From the NCBI RefSeq assembly GCF_030813715.1, contig NZ_JAUSUZ010000001.1, positions 8,662,501-8,726,500 on the forward strand: a DNA stretch of 64,000 nucleotides, given 5' to 3'. Under the pieces are notes generated by a model that saw nothing but the letters and a program-made list of their open reading frames with translations, did no database searches and was not told where the DNA came from. Positions 43,631 to 51,905 of this stretch are shown here, one piece after another (positions within the stretch are counted from its first letter, which is position 1; the number at the start of each line of letters is the position of its first letter). This DNA comes from Catenuloplanes indicus (GTDB lineage Bacteria; Actinomycetota; Actinomycetes; Mycobacteriales; Micromonosporaceae). Both the position numbers and the translations under genes were made by a program.

Positions 43631-43691
43631 AACGGATGGGTTATCCACTTGAGGCGAGCGTAGCAGAAGAAACGGATTACTTATCCGCTTG
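43631..43691. promoter_or_regulatory. Paired operator-like repeats upstream of the SDR gene
   Basis: AACGGATGGGTTATCCACTTG (split: AACGGATGGG/TTATCCACTTG, 43631-43651) recurs as AACGGATTAC/TTATCCGCTTG (43671-43691), exactly 40 bp apart. Each contains GGAT-N5-ATCC dyad symmetry. The pair covers the presumed promoter of the SDR gene starting at 43616 (minus). Spacing of about four helical turns would put two repressor dimers on the same DNA face. Confidence 0.6.
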
Positions 43692-44165
43692 TTGAGGTGG
43701 CGAGTTACAGAATTTGACACTTGAAACCTGGCCGTCGACCCCGCCCGCGGGATGAGGGCTTGACCAGCAGGACGCCCGTGATCGCCGCACCTGTCCGCGC
43801 GTGACTACGCGAGTACCGCCCGGGAGCTGATGGACACTCACATAGGCTGACCTGCACCTGTACTGTCCCGCAGCGGGCCGGGTGGCGGTGCCGGGCGCCG
43901 CCGGCATGGGCGTGTTGGCGGTGGGTTCCGGCAGGGCCGGGGCCGGTGCTGCACCACCGGCTGCCGCCGCGCGGAGATGCGGGCCTGGCTGAGCGGAACC
44001 CGAGCTCCGGCGACCGGCCGCGGCGAGGGCCGGAAGGCGACGGGCCGCCGGTGCCGGCCCGGCTGGTGGCTGGAGCGGCGGGCCTTCGGCGGCGGAGGCT
44101 TGGTAGGTGACCGCGGAGACGCCTGCCGCGACAACGGCGGCTGCAACGAATTCCATCTTCCGCAT
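43677..44165 (-). CDS. Possible small secreted Pro/Ala-rich protein
   Basis: 162 residues from ATG 44165. It opens with a good signal peptide (MRKMEFVAAAVVAAGVSAVT, cleavage near QASA-AE), followed by a low-complexity Pro/Ala/Gly-rich part and a less structured tail containing three cysteines. No known domain. The signal peptide is convincing but the rest could be out-of-frame decay, and its end overlaps the operator repeats of the next gene, so I give it modest weight. Confidence 0.4.
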   Translation of the reverse strand: MRKMEFVAAAVVAAGVSAVTYQASAAEGPPLQPPAGPAPAARRLPALAAAGRRSSGSAQPGPHLRAAAAGGAAPAPALPEPTANTPMPAAPGTATRPAAGQYRCRSAYVSVHQLPGGTRVVTRGQVRRSRASCWSSPHPAGGVDGQVSSVKFCNSPPQQADK

Positions 44166-44284
44166 TCCCCGGTCCGGACCCGACCGGACGCTGCGCCGCT
44201 GCGGTCGCGCCACGGACGGAAGCGTGGAGCTGTGCTCATGCGGAATCGCTCGCACAGCTCCAGGGCAGGCAGGCCCGCAAGTCT

Positions 44285-45079
44285 TCATGTCACGCGGAAC
44301 ACCGGCCACCCGATCTCTGTGCGCCAGGCGGCCGGATTGCTCACGTCCCGGGGCCCCACGCGGTAGACCTCCCGCACGGGCCCGGCCACCGACATCGCGT
44401 TCTCCACGACCCATGTACCGAGCTCGCCGTAGGTGACGTCCACGCCCTCGTGTTCGCCGACGTGGGTGGTCACCGCCAGTTCCGCGGCGGGCAGCGTCAC
44501 GGCGTGCACCCGTCCGGTCCGCGGCGGGGTGGGGGTCGGCAGGTAGACCAGCGCCCGCCCGCGGCCCTCCTCGAACAGGGAGTTGTCGTAGGTGCCCCCC
44601 GGCGGTCCGGTCGCTGCCGCGCCCACGGCCGCTTCCAGCTCGGCCATCGCGCCGGCGAACCACGCCTCGACGTCGGCATCGCCGAGCACGGCCTCCACCG
44701 CCGCGACCTCGCGGGCGGGCTCGGCGCGTAGCTCTACCTCGATCGGCGCAGGATCGGGCTGCAGGAGGCGGCGTAGCGCGGTGACCGCTGTCCGGGTGCG
44801 CTCCAGCTCGGCCTCCAGGCGCCGTAGATGGCCCGCGACCAGGGCCGACCGGGCGCCGGGGTCCGGCGTCCGCAGGATCTGTTGCACGTCGCTCAAGGGG
44901 ACGTCGAGCTCGCGGAGCCGGTTGATGACCTGCGCGGTCGGGATCTGCTCGACGGAGTAGTAGCGGTAGCCGGTCGCGTCGTCCACGACGGCCGGCTCGA
45001 GCAGCGCCCCCTCGTGGTAGCGGCGCAGGGTCCGCACGCTCAGGTGGGTCACACGCGAGAACTCCCCGATCGTCAGCAC
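44285..45079 (-). CDS. MerR-family regulator with GyrI-like effector domain
   Basis: 264 residues from the GTG at 45079. The winged HTH (about 1-70) reads LTIGEFSRVTHLSVRTLRRY, followed by a dimerisation coiled coil (about 75-115) and a C-terminal GyrI-like ligand-binding domain (about 125-264), as in BmrR-type multidrug sensors. The longer open frame upstream crosses the promoter and the divergent gene and is not real. A 25-bp perfect palindrome (45091-45115) within its own promoter and a second MerR-like promoter for the divergent SnoaL gene point to control of both directions. Confidence 0.9.
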   Translation of the reverse strand: MLTIGEFSRVTHLSVRTLRRYHEGALLEPAVVDDATGYRYYSVEQIPTAQVINRLRELDVPLSDVQQILRTPDPGARSALVAGHLRRLEAELERTRTAVTALRRLLQPDPAPIEVELRAEPAREVAAVEAVLGDADVEAWFAGAMAELEAAVGAAATGPPGGTYDNSLFEEGRGRALVYLPTPTPPRTGRVHAVTLPAAELAVTTHVGEHEGVDVTYGELGTWVVENAMSVAGPVREVYRVGPRDVSNPAAWRTEIGWPVFRVT

Positions 45080-45090
45080 CCCCTCAGTGT

Positions 45091-45115
45091 GGACCCTCCC
45101 CCAGGGGGAGGGTCC
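45091..45115 (-). promoter_or_regulatory. 25-bp palindrome, MerR operator and promoter
   Basis: GGACCCTCCCCC (45091-45102) and its reverse complement (45104-45115) flank a single A. Read on the minus strand, TGGACC and CACACT are separated by 19 bp containing most of the palindrome, and the MerR GTG follows six bases after CACACT. The 19-bp spacer with the dyad inside is the hallmark of MerR-controlled promoters. Confidence 0.75.
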
Positions 45116-45120
45116 AGCGC

Positions 45121-45157
45121 TTGACCCTCCGGCCTCGCGAGGCCGCACGGTGACGAC
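45121..45157 (+). promoter_or_regulatory. MerR-like promoter for the SnoaL/SDR/esterase set
   Basis: TTGACC (45121-45126), a 19-bp spacer with the perfect palindrome GGCCTCGCGAGGCC (45131-45144), then CACGGT (45146-45151) and, six bases on, the ATG at 45158. Spacer length matches MerR-type promoters and the message would be leaderless. TTGACCCTCC also repeats a half-site of the neighbouring 25-bp palindrome. Confidence 0.6.
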
Positions 45158-45517
45158 ATGACACACACCAGCCTCCGCTCCGACGCCCTCCCGACCGCAG
45201 TCCGCGACTTCCTCGCAGCCAGCACCGTGCACGACGCCGACACGGCCTCGTCGTTCCTCGCCGAGGACGTCGTGGTGGTCGACCAGAACGAGACCTTCCG
45301 GGGCCGCGACGAGGTGCACGCGTTCGTGCGCGACGCCGGCGCCGAGTTCGAGTACACGACCGAGCAGATCGGGGCCCGGCGGGTCGACGACGACCACTGG
45401 GTGGTGACCCTGCGTCTCGAGGGCACCTTCCCCGGCGGCGTCGCCGACCTGGACTACCGCTTCACGCTCCGCGGCGACCTCGTCGCCGAGCTCGTCATCG
45501 CCAACCACGAGGCCTGA
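45158..45517 (+). CDS. SnoaL-like (NTF2-fold) protein
   Basis: 119 residues, full length for a SnoaL-like cone fold: AVRDFLAASTVHDADTASSF, FLAEDVVVVDQNETFRGRDE and a beta-rich second half (VTLRLEGTFPGGVADLDYRF). Such proteins act as small isomerases, hydrolases or ligand binders. It probably belongs to one MerR-regulated transcription unit with the following SDR and esterase genes. Confidence 0.85.
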   Translation: MTHTSLRSDALPTAVRDFLAASTVHDADTASSFLAEDVVVVDQNETFRGRDEVHAFVRDAGAEFEYTTEQIGARRVDDDHWVVTLRLEGTFPGGVADLDYRFTLRGDLVAELVIANHEA

Positions 45518-45559
45518 GCCGGACCGCACACCGCCGAACCGCCGGAAGGAAGAGGAAGA

Positions 45560-46348
45560 ATGTCCAGCAAGGAACGTGACCGTCTCGACGGCCGCCACGC
45601 GCTCGTCACGGGCGGGGCGAAGGGGTCGGGCAAGGCCGTCGTCACTCGTCTGCGGGAGATGGGCGCCGACGTGTGGACCACGGCCCGGACGATGCCCGAC
45701 GGGTACGACCGCCCCGACCGGTTCATCGAGGCGGACACATCGACAGTCGAGGGCGCGCAGCTCGTGGCGGCCCGCATCGCCGAGGCCGCCGGCCCGCTCG
45801 ACATCCTCGTGCACGTCGTCGGGGGCGCCTCGACGCCGTCCGGTGGGTTCGCGGTCATCACCGAAGAGCAGTGGCTGACCGAACTGAATCTCAACTTCCT
45901 GGGGGCGGTGCGTCTCGACCGGGCCCTCCTGCCGGCGATGGCCGCGGCCGGGTCGGGTGTGGTGCTGCACTTCACCTCGATCCAGCGGGAACTACCGCAG
46001 TACGACGCGTCGCTGGCGTACGCGGCGGCGAAGGCGGCGCTGCGTACGTACAGCAAGGGTCTCGCCAATGAGCTGGCACCCCGCGGCGTGCGGGTCAACG
46101 CGATCAGCCCCGGTGGCATCGAGACCGAGGCCTACGAGCGGTTCGTGGACCGGATCGCCGAGGGCAACGGTCTCACCCGCGAGGCCGCCAAGCAGACGAT
46201 CTACGACTCCCTCGGCGGGGTTCCCCTGGGGCGGTTCGCCCAGCCCGAGGAGATCGCCGATCTGGCCGGGTTCCTGGTGTCGGACCGCGCCTCGGCCGTC
46301 GTGGGCGCCGAGTACGTCATCGACGGCGGCACGGTCCCGACCGTATGA
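45560..46348 (+). CDS. Short-chain dehydrogenase/reductase
   Basis: 262 residues with GGAAGGAAG upstream of ATG 45560. Classical [16 protein letters not shown] cofactor motif, LVHVVGG in place of [16 protein letters not shown], active-site YAAAK, and the C-terminal DGGTVPTV end. Probably NAD(P)-dependent. Second gene of the MerR-controlled set. Confidence 0.9.
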   Translation: MSSKERDRLDGRHALVTGGAKGSGKAVVTRLREMGADVWTTARTMPDGYDRPDRFIEADTSTVEGAQLVAARIAEAAGPLDILVHVVGGASTPSGGFAVITEEQWLTELNLNFLGAVRLDRALLPAMAAAGSGVVLHFTSIQRELPQYDASLAYAAAKAALRTYSKGLANELAPRGVRVNAISPGGIETEAYERFVDRIAEGNGLTREAAKQTIYDSLGGVPLGRFAQPEEIADLAGFLVSDRASAVVGAEYVIDGGTVPTV

Positions 46349-46432
46349 GCCGACGGCCGGGCCGCATCGAGCAGATCGTGGCCGCCCGACCGGTAGGAAC
46401 ACCCGATGAGTCACCGACCACGAGGAACCCCG

Positions 46433-47491
46433 ATGACCAGTCACGACACCGCACCGTCCCCCGCACAGCCGGTCGGACCCCCGCCTCCCTTCGATCCAGA
46501 GCTCGTCCCGGTCCTGGACGTGCTGACCGGCATTCGCCCCGCGGACGCGTACCGCCCGGACACCATCGCCGAGATGCGCCGGCCCGTTCCCGGCGTACCG
46601 ACCACGACCGACGACGTTCTGTCCCGCGACGGCGCCTACCTCGTGCGCGAGAGGACCGTGCCCGGTCCGGCCGGGGACCCGGACATCGCGCTGCTCGTGT
46701 GCCTCCCGCGGCACGTGCGCACCCCGGCTCCGGTCATCTACTTCATCCACGGTGGTGGGATGATCGTCGGCGACTACCGGTTCGGCCTCCCGGAGATGCT
46801 GGACCTGGCTGAACCGCTGGGTGCGGCGGTGGTCTCGGTCGAGTACCGGCTCGCGCCGGAGACTCCCCACCCGGGACCGGTGGAGGACGGCTACGCCGGT
46901 CTGCGCTGGCTGTCGCAGCACGCCGACGAGCTCGACGTCGACCCTGGGCGTGTCGTCGTCGCCGGCATGAGCGCCGGTGGCGGACTGGCCGCAGGTGTCG
47001 CCCTCATGGCCCGTGACCGTGGCGGCCCGGCGATCGCGGGACAGTTGCTCCTGAGCCCCATGCTCGACGACCGCAACGACTCGCCCTCGGCACGCCAGAT
47101 GCGCGGTATCGGCGTCTGGGATGACCGCTCCAACGAGACCGGTTGGAACGCGCTCCTCGGCGAGGGCGTGCGCGGAGGGCCGGATGTGTCTCCGTACGCC
47201 GCGCCGGCCCGCGCCGCGGACCTGTCCGGCCTGCCACCCACCTTCATCGACGTCGGCTCGGCCGAGACGTTCCGGGACGAGGACGTCGCCTTCGCGAGCC
47301 GCCTGTGGCAGGCCGGCGGCCGCGGTGAGTTGCATGTCTGGCCGGGCGGTTTCCACGGGTTCGATGTCGTGGCACCGTCCGCCGCGATTTCCAGGGACGC
47401 GATCGCCGCCCGCGCGGCGTGGCTGCGCCGCCGGCTGATCGGCGGGAACGCGGACGCCATGCTGCGCAGACCTGGTGGGGAGAGCCTCTGA
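46433..47491 (+). CDS. Alpha/beta-hydrolase, hormone-sensitive-lipase type esterase
   Basis: 352 residues from ATG 46433 (GAGGA six bases upstream); ATG 46406 with AGGA is an alternative that adds nine residues. HSL motifs: FIHGGGMIVGD (oxyanion hole), GMSAGGGLA (nucleophile Ser), an Asp in the DVGSAETFRDED region and the catalytic His in GGFHGFDV. It hydrolyses small esters. It follows the SDR gene by 84 bp and likely belongs to the same MerR-regulated set, which looks like a detoxification or modification pathway. Confidence 0.9.
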   Translation: MTSHDTAPSPAQPVGPPPPFDPELVPVLDVLTGIRPADAYRPDTIAEMRRPVPGVPTTTDDVLSRDGAYLVRERTVPGPAGDPDIALLVCLPRHVRTPAPVIYFIHGGGMIVGDYRFGLPEMLDLAEPLGAAVVSVEYRLAPETPHPGPVEDGYAGLRWLSQHADELDVDPGRVVVAGMSAGGGLAAGVALMARDRGGPAIAGQLLLSPMLDDRNDSPSARQMRGIGVWDDRSNETGWNALLGEGVRGGPDVSPYAAPARAADLSGLPPTFIDVGSAETFRDEDVAFASRLWQAGGRGELHVWPGGFHGFDVVAPSAAISRDAIAARAAWLRRRLIGGNADAMLRRPGGESL

Positions 47492-47793
47492 CCCGAACAC
47501 GTCCAGCAAGCACATGCCGCGGTAGCCGAACTGGCTGTGGGAGAGGGAACTCACCCCGAGCCGAGTCGGGCGCAGCCAGGGACAGCCCGTCGCCGGCCGG
47601 CCGCACCAGCCGTGCCCGGACCGGGTCGCCACGAAGGCGCACCGCCGGTTGGACCGGCGGCCACGACCGGCGGCGGGCGCGAGCTCGAAGCCGGATCGCG
47701 CTCGGGAGCGTGTGCACGCTGCCACCGGCCTGGTGCGGCGCGACCACATGGGTGAACGCTGCGGACGTCACCTCGGTCGAGTCGGCAGGCGGA
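47492..47793. other. 302 bp without a recognisable gene
   Basis: Frames are open on both strands, but none shows family similarity. It lies between the esterase gene and the terminator of the GMC relic and may be decayed sequence. Confidence 0.4.
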
Positions 47794-47827
47794 CTGTCCC
47801 GGCCGGTCCTCAGGGTGGCCGGGACAG
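47794..47827 (-). terminator. 11-bp stem hairpin after the GMC relic
   Basis: CTGTCCCGGCC (47794-47804) pairs with its exact reverse complement (47817-47827) around 12 bases. It begins seven bases after the stop codon of the minus-strand GMC fragment, as expected of its original terminator. Confidence 0.65.
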
Positions 47828-47833
47828 ACCGGG

Positions 47834-48106
47834 TTATGCGTCGGCGATCAGGTGGGCGCCTCGCTCGCCGATCATGATCGACGGGGCGTGGATGTTGCCG
47901 CGTGGCAGGGTCGGCATGACCGAGGAGTCCACGACGTGCAGGCCGGTCACGCCGTGTACGCGCAGGGTGGGATCGACCACCGACGCGTCGTCCACGCCGG
48001 CGCGGCAGGTGCCCGCGGGGTGGTTGATCGAGATCGCCGAGGTCCTGACCGCCTGTTCGAGCGTGGTGTCGTCGGCGGCGGCGGGCAGGATCGGCTCGCC
48101 GGTCAC
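47834..48106 (-). pseudogene. C-terminal relic of a GMC oxidoreductase
   Basis: 90 residues: [11 protein letters not shown] (catalytic His region), [20 protein letters not shown] and [17 protein letters not shown] are the usual last part of GMC flavoenzymes, which are about 510 residues. The FAD-binding and central parts are missing and the frame opens inside the old gene. The intact relative at 52567-54105 differs in sequence, so this is not a recent duplicate. The break lies just upstream of the GH6 cellulase promoter. Confidence 0.7.
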
Positions 48107-48239
48107 GAGCGGAAGAGCGGGTCACGGCAGTTTTCCTGTGCAAAGGTCTGCCGACATTTATGAATCTCTTAACACCCTTAACAACCAATGTCGCGATCGG
48201 TACGTTCGTCGGGATTTCCAGATACCGAGGAGAACGACA

Positions 48240-49766
48240 ATGCAGGTTCGAGGCTGGCACGTCACCGCTGCGGTGACCGCTGCCATGCTCGCCGCGGGGA
48301 TCGGCCTGGCGGTCACGGCCAACGCCGACGACACGCCGCGCGGTACGACCGATGCCAGCCTCACGCTCGGCAAGCCCGCGACGTCGAAGCAGCGATCCTG
48401 CAAGACCGCCGAAGGTCCGGCCAAGGCCGTCGACGGGTCGGTGGCGGGCACCTCCACCAAGTGGTGCTCGGCGGACGGCACGGCCAAGACCCTCGACATC
48501 GACCTGGGTACGAGTGCCGCGCTGACGAAGATCGTCGTGCGGCACGCCGGCGCGGGCGGCGAGGCGGCCGGCCTGAACACCCGCGCCTTCACCATCAGCC
48601 TCTCCGCCGACGGCCGGGCCTGGACCACCGCGGCGGCCGTCACCGGCAACACCGCCTCCGTCACCGAGCATGCCGTGGCCGCGACCGCCCGGTGGATCCG
48701 GCTCTCGACGACCGACCGGATCGCGAGAATCTACGAGGTCGAGGCGCACGGTGCCGCCGCGGCCGCCCCGTCCTCGCAGCCCGCATCGCCTTCGCCGACG
48801 CCGTCGACCCCGGCGTCGTCACAGCCCGCACCGCCGTCGGCGCCGGTTCCGTCGTCGTCGCCCGCACTGCCGCCCGCGTCGGCCGGGCCGCTGGCGAAGA
48901 CGTCCGGGTTCTTCGTCGACCCTAACTCCGAGCCGGCGAAGTGGGCTCTCGCCAACAGCAACGATCCCCGGGCCGCGCGCATCAGCGCAGAGATCGCATC
49001 CCGGCCGATCGCCAAGTGGTTCGGCGAGTGGTTCACCGACATCGGCGTCTCGGTCGACAAGTACGTCGACGCCGCCTCGGCGGCCGGGAAACTGCCGGTC
49101 CTCGTCGCGTACACCCTGCCGGGCCGGGACGCGTGCAGCGGGCACTCCGGTGGCGGCCAGAAGACCCCCGCCGAGTACAAGGCGTGGATGTCCGCGTTCG
49201 CCGGCGCCATCGGCGACCGCCCCGCCGTCGTCATCGTCGAACCCGACGCGCTCGGCGACGCCGAATGCATGACCCCCGAGCAGATCGCCGTCCGCAACGA
49301 GTTGCTGAACTTCGCCACCACCGAGCTGAGCCGCAAGGCGCCGCAGGTCTGGGCCTACCTCGACGCCGGCAACGTCGGCTGGGGCGAACCCACCGAGATG
49401 GCGGCCCGCCTGCACGACGCCGGTGTCCGCAACGTGCGCGGCTTCGCCCTGAACGTGTCGAACTTCCACCCGACCGACAAGACCGTCCAGCACGCCGAGA
49501 AGATCAACGCCCAGTTGAAGGCCAAGGGCTACACCGCGGGCTTCGTCATCGACACCAGCCGCAACGGCAACGGCCACGCCGGCTCCTGGTGCAACCCACC
49601 GCAGCGCAAACTCGGCTCGGCACCGCAGCCCGGCACCACCGGCGAGGACTACCGCCTGTGGGTCAAGACCCCCGGCATCTCGGACGGCCCCTGCGGCACC
49701 GCGCCGACCATCCCGTCCGGCACCTACAGCCCCGAACTCGCGATCGGTCTCATCGACGGCAGCTGA
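48240..49766 (+). CDS. Secreted GH6 cellulase with N-terminal F5/8C-type domain
   Basis: 508 residues from ATG 48240 (GAGGAGAA upstream). Signal peptide MQVRGWHVTAAVTAAMLAAG with cleavage near ANA-DD at about 29; a discoidin/F5-8C-like carbohydrate-binding domain at about 35-170; a Pro/Ser linker (about 175-215); then the GH6 domain to the end. GH6 signatures are VVIVEPDALG (catalytic acid Asp336), GRDACSGHSGGG (Asp297), YLDAGNVGW and NVSNFHPT. It cuts cellulose from the non-reducing side outside the cell and pairs functionally with the GH9 enzyme at 23.7-25.9 kb. The 133-bp upstream region is AT-rich and probably holds the promoter. Confidence 0.93.
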   Translation: MQVRGWHVTAAVTAAMLAAGIGLAVTANADDTPRGTTDASLTLGKPATSKQRSCKTAEGPAKAVDGSVAGTSTKWCSADGTAKTLDIDLGTSAALTKIVVRHAGAGGEAAGLNTRAFTISLSADGRAWTTAAAVTGNTASVTEHAVAATARWIRLSTTDRIARIYEVEAHGAAAAAPSSQPASPSPTPSTPASSQPAPPSAPVPSSSPALPPASAGPLAKTSGFFVDPNSEPAKWALANSNDPRAARISAEIASRPIAKWFGEWFTDIGVSVDKYVDAASAAGKLPVLVAYTLPGRDACSGHSGGGQKTPAEYKAWMSAFAGAIGDRPAVVIVEPDALGDAECMTPEQIAVRNELLNFATTELSRKAPQVWAYLDAGNVGWGEPTEMAARLHDAGVRNVRGFALNVSNFHPTDKTVQHAEKINAQLKAKGYTAGFVIDTSRNGNGHAGSWCNPPQRKLGSAPQPGTTGEDYRLWVKTPGISDGPCGTAPTIPSGTYSPELAIGLIDGS

Positions 49767-49785
49767 GCGACACCTCCGTCCCCTC

Positions 49786-49811
49786 GGGCCGTCCGGACAT
49801 CCGGACGGCCC
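49786..49811 (+). terminator. Hairpin after the GH6 cellulase gene
   Basis: GGGCCGTCCGG (49786-49796), loop ACAT, CCGGACGGCCC (49801-49811): a perfect 11-bp stem starting 19 bp after the stop codon, followed by GTTGTC. Confidence 0.8.
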
Positions 49812-49960
49812 GTTGTCGCGCGTGGCGCCGACCCGCACCATGCGGGCCGCGGACGTTCGCAGTTCGGCACAAGTTTCATGCTGAAGTCCTGAGACGCTCG
49901 ATTAGTTAGGGCAGATGATGAAGCATTTCGCGTCTCGCTGCTGCTGCCTAGCCTGAATGG

Positions 49961-50836
49961 GTGCAAAAGTTTCTTCTTGGTGACGTCGAGGTCTGCCGGG
50001 TTGTCGAGTGGCACGGTGCCTTCGGCGCGACCGACGTCCTTTTCCCGTCGATTCCTCAGCAGCTCTGGCAGCGGCACAGGTCCTGGCTGGCGCCTGACTT
50101 CGTGAACGCCGACACCGGTGAGTGGCAGACGACTGTCCAGACCTGGATGCTGCGCAGCGCGGGGCGCACCGTGCTGATCGACACCGGGCTGGGTCAGGGC
50201 ACCGTCCTGCTCGACGGGCTGGCGGCGGCCGGGGTACGGCCGCAGGACGTCGACCTCGTGATCAACACCCACCTGCACAGCGACCACGTGGGTGGCAACA
50301 CGCGGCCGGCCGGCGGCGGGTGGGTTCCGGCCTTCCCCAACGCGCGGTACCTCATACACGAGGCCGATTTCGAGTACTGGAACCCGGTCAACGGTCATGT
50401 CCCGCGCTCGCCGTTCCACTCGGTGCCCGACGTCGCGGCCATGTTCGAGCACAGTGTGCTGCCTGTGCACCGAGCGGGGCAGGTGGTGCTGTGGGGCGGC
50501 GACAGCTACCGCATCGACGACGACCTCGTGCTGGAGCCGGCCCCCGGTCACACACCGGGCTCGGCCGTCGTACGGCTTGAGTCCGGCACGGACCGGGCGC
50601 TGTTCGTCGGCGACATGATCCACAGCCCGCTCCAGATGATCGAACCCGATCACGAGATCTGCGTCAGCGAGGACCAGGCCGAGGCCGTCCGCAGCCGACG
50701 CCGCGTGCTGGAGCGGGCAGCGGCGACGAACAGTCTGGTGGTGCCGGCCCACTTCGGAGGTGCGGGCGCCGCCGAGGTCGTCCGATCCGGCGACACTTTC
50801 GCGATCAAGGGCTGGGCGCCGGACCCGCAACACTGA
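49961..50836 (+). CDS. Metallo-beta-lactamase-fold hydrolase
   Basis: 291 residues from the GTG at 49961, exactly six bases after TAGCCT, so probably leaderless. Zinc-binding motif NTHLHSDHVGGN (HxHxDH), a second His in PAPGHTPGS, Asp in FVGDMIHSP and the last His in VVPAHFGG complete the site of a dinuclear-zinc hydrolase similar to quorum-quenching lactonases and esterases. Substrate unknown. The AraC gene starts 22 bp downstream. Confidence 0.88.
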   Translation: MQKFLLGDVEVCRVVEWHGAFGATDVLFPSIPQQLWQRHRSWLAPDFVNADTGEWQTTVQTWMLRSAGRTVLIDTGLGQGTVLLDGLAAAGVRPQDVDLVINTHLHSDHVGGNTRPAGGGWVPAFPNARYLIHEADFEYWNPVNGHVPRSPFHSVPDVAAMFEHSVLPVHRAGQVVLWGGDSYRIDDDLVLEPAPGHTPGSAVVRLESGTDRALFVGDMIHSPLQMIEPDHEICVSEDQAEAVRSRRRVLERAAATNSLVVPAHFGGAGAAEVVRSGDTFAIKGWAPDPQH

Positions 50837-50858
50837 TCCGGTACGCGATGATCCTGCC

Positions 50859-51695
50859 ATGGACCTGCTCAGCGACCTGATCGGCGCCATGCGGGTGGGT
50901 CGTCCCACCGTGTCGCTGGCTGCCGCCGATCCATCGTGGGGGTCGGGTGTCCCGGCCTCCGACGGCGCCCGCTTCTATGTGGTCATCGCGGGCCGGTTGC
51001 ACGTGAACGAGCCGGCTGTCACGGCCGGTCCGGGTGACGCCGTCCTGTTCCCGCACGGGACGGCGCATACCCTCGCGAACGCCGGCGAGAGCCCGGCGAC
51101 GTTCCTGTCCGGTGAGTACCGGCTCGACCGGGCCCGTCCACATCCGCTCTTTCAGGATCTTCCCGGCCTGGTGACGCTGCCCGCGAACCCGGAGCGCTAC
51201 CCGGCGCTGCACACGTCGGCCGGGCTGTTGCGCGACGAGCTCGGCGCTCACGCGTACGGCAGGGACGTGGTCGTTCCGGCACTGCTGGATGTGGTGTTCG
51301 TGCACCTGATCCGCGCGAGCGTCAGCGAGAGCGCGGGACTTCGTTCGACCGGGTGGTGTGCCGCGCTCGCCGACGAGACGATCGCCCGATCGCTGCGTGC
51401 TCTGCACGAACGTCCCGCCGATCCGTGGACCGTGGCATCGCTCGGCGCCCAGGCGGGATTGTCCCGGGCCGCCTTCGCGCGCCGGTTCACCGCGATGGTC
51501 GGGCAGCCGCCGCTCACCTATCTGACCTGGTGGCGGCTCACCGTGGCGGCCCGCCTGCTGCAGACCACGGACCTGCCACTGTCCGCCATCGCGTCACGCA
51601 GCGGCTACGGTTCCGCCTACGCCTTCGCCAACGCGTTCAAGCGCGAGTTCGGCATCTCCGCCGGGCGGTTCCGGCAGCGGGCGGCAGCGGGCTGA
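50859..51695 (+). CDS. AraC-family regulator with cupin sensor domain
   Basis: 278 residues from ATG 50859. The N-terminal cupin (Cupin_6-like, about 1-170) starts DLLSDLIGAMRVGRPTVSL and the two AraC HTH units fill about 180-275 (WTVASLGAQAGLSRAAFARR, LPLSAIASRSGYGSAYAFAN). The start was chosen for the beginning of the cupin pattern; GATGAT six bases before it could be a -10 of a leaderless message. It probably regulates the MBL gene or its own operon in response to a small molecule. Confidence 0.88.
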   Translation: MDLLSDLIGAMRVGRPTVSLAAADPSWGSGVPASDGARFYVVIAGRLHVNEPAVTAGPGDAVLFPHGTAHTLANAGESPATFLSGEYRLDRARPHPLFQDLPGLVTLPANPERYPALHTSAGLLRDELGAHAYGRDVVVPALLDVVFVHLIRASVSESAGLRSTGWCAALADETIARSLRALHERPADPWTVASLGAQAGLSRAAFARRFTAMVGQPPLTYLTWWRLTVAARLLQTTDLPLSAIASRSGYGSAYAFANAFKREFGISAGRFRQRAAAG

Positions 51696-51905
51696 GGGAC
51701 GTCACGCGGGTCGGACGCGCACCACGGCGGCACGGTCGCCGCCGAGCCGCAGACCCTGCTCGCTCGCGGCGCCCGCACCGGCGGCTCCGGCCGCGTAGGA
51801 ACTTGACGACGATCTTCGAACCGGTCATGCCCACACACCGTCCCTTAGTTGCGGCACGAGCAGCTGCCGGAACGTCATGATCTTTCAGTCGCTGGGAGGC
51901 GCGTG

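Noticed and set aside
41853-43652. 599-codon open frame on the plus strand
   Set aside because: Crosses several genes; only a short piece (about 42456-42510) belongs to the replication-relaxation relic.
45080-45970. N-terminal extension of the MerR protein to 561 residues
   Set aside because: It runs through the divergent promoter and the SnoaL and SDR genes; the MerR HTH starts at 45079.
47649-48239. N-terminal extension of the GH6 protein to 705 residues
   Set aside because: Upstream part is antisense to the GMC relic and includes the promoter; the signal peptide starts at ATG 48240.
51637-51834. Short minus-strand ORF starting MGMTGSKIVVKFLRG
   Set aside because: It looks protein-like for about 20 residues, then a neighbouring frame looks better (ASEQGLRLGGDRAAVVRV); probably a tiny frameshifted remnant, too weak to annotate.
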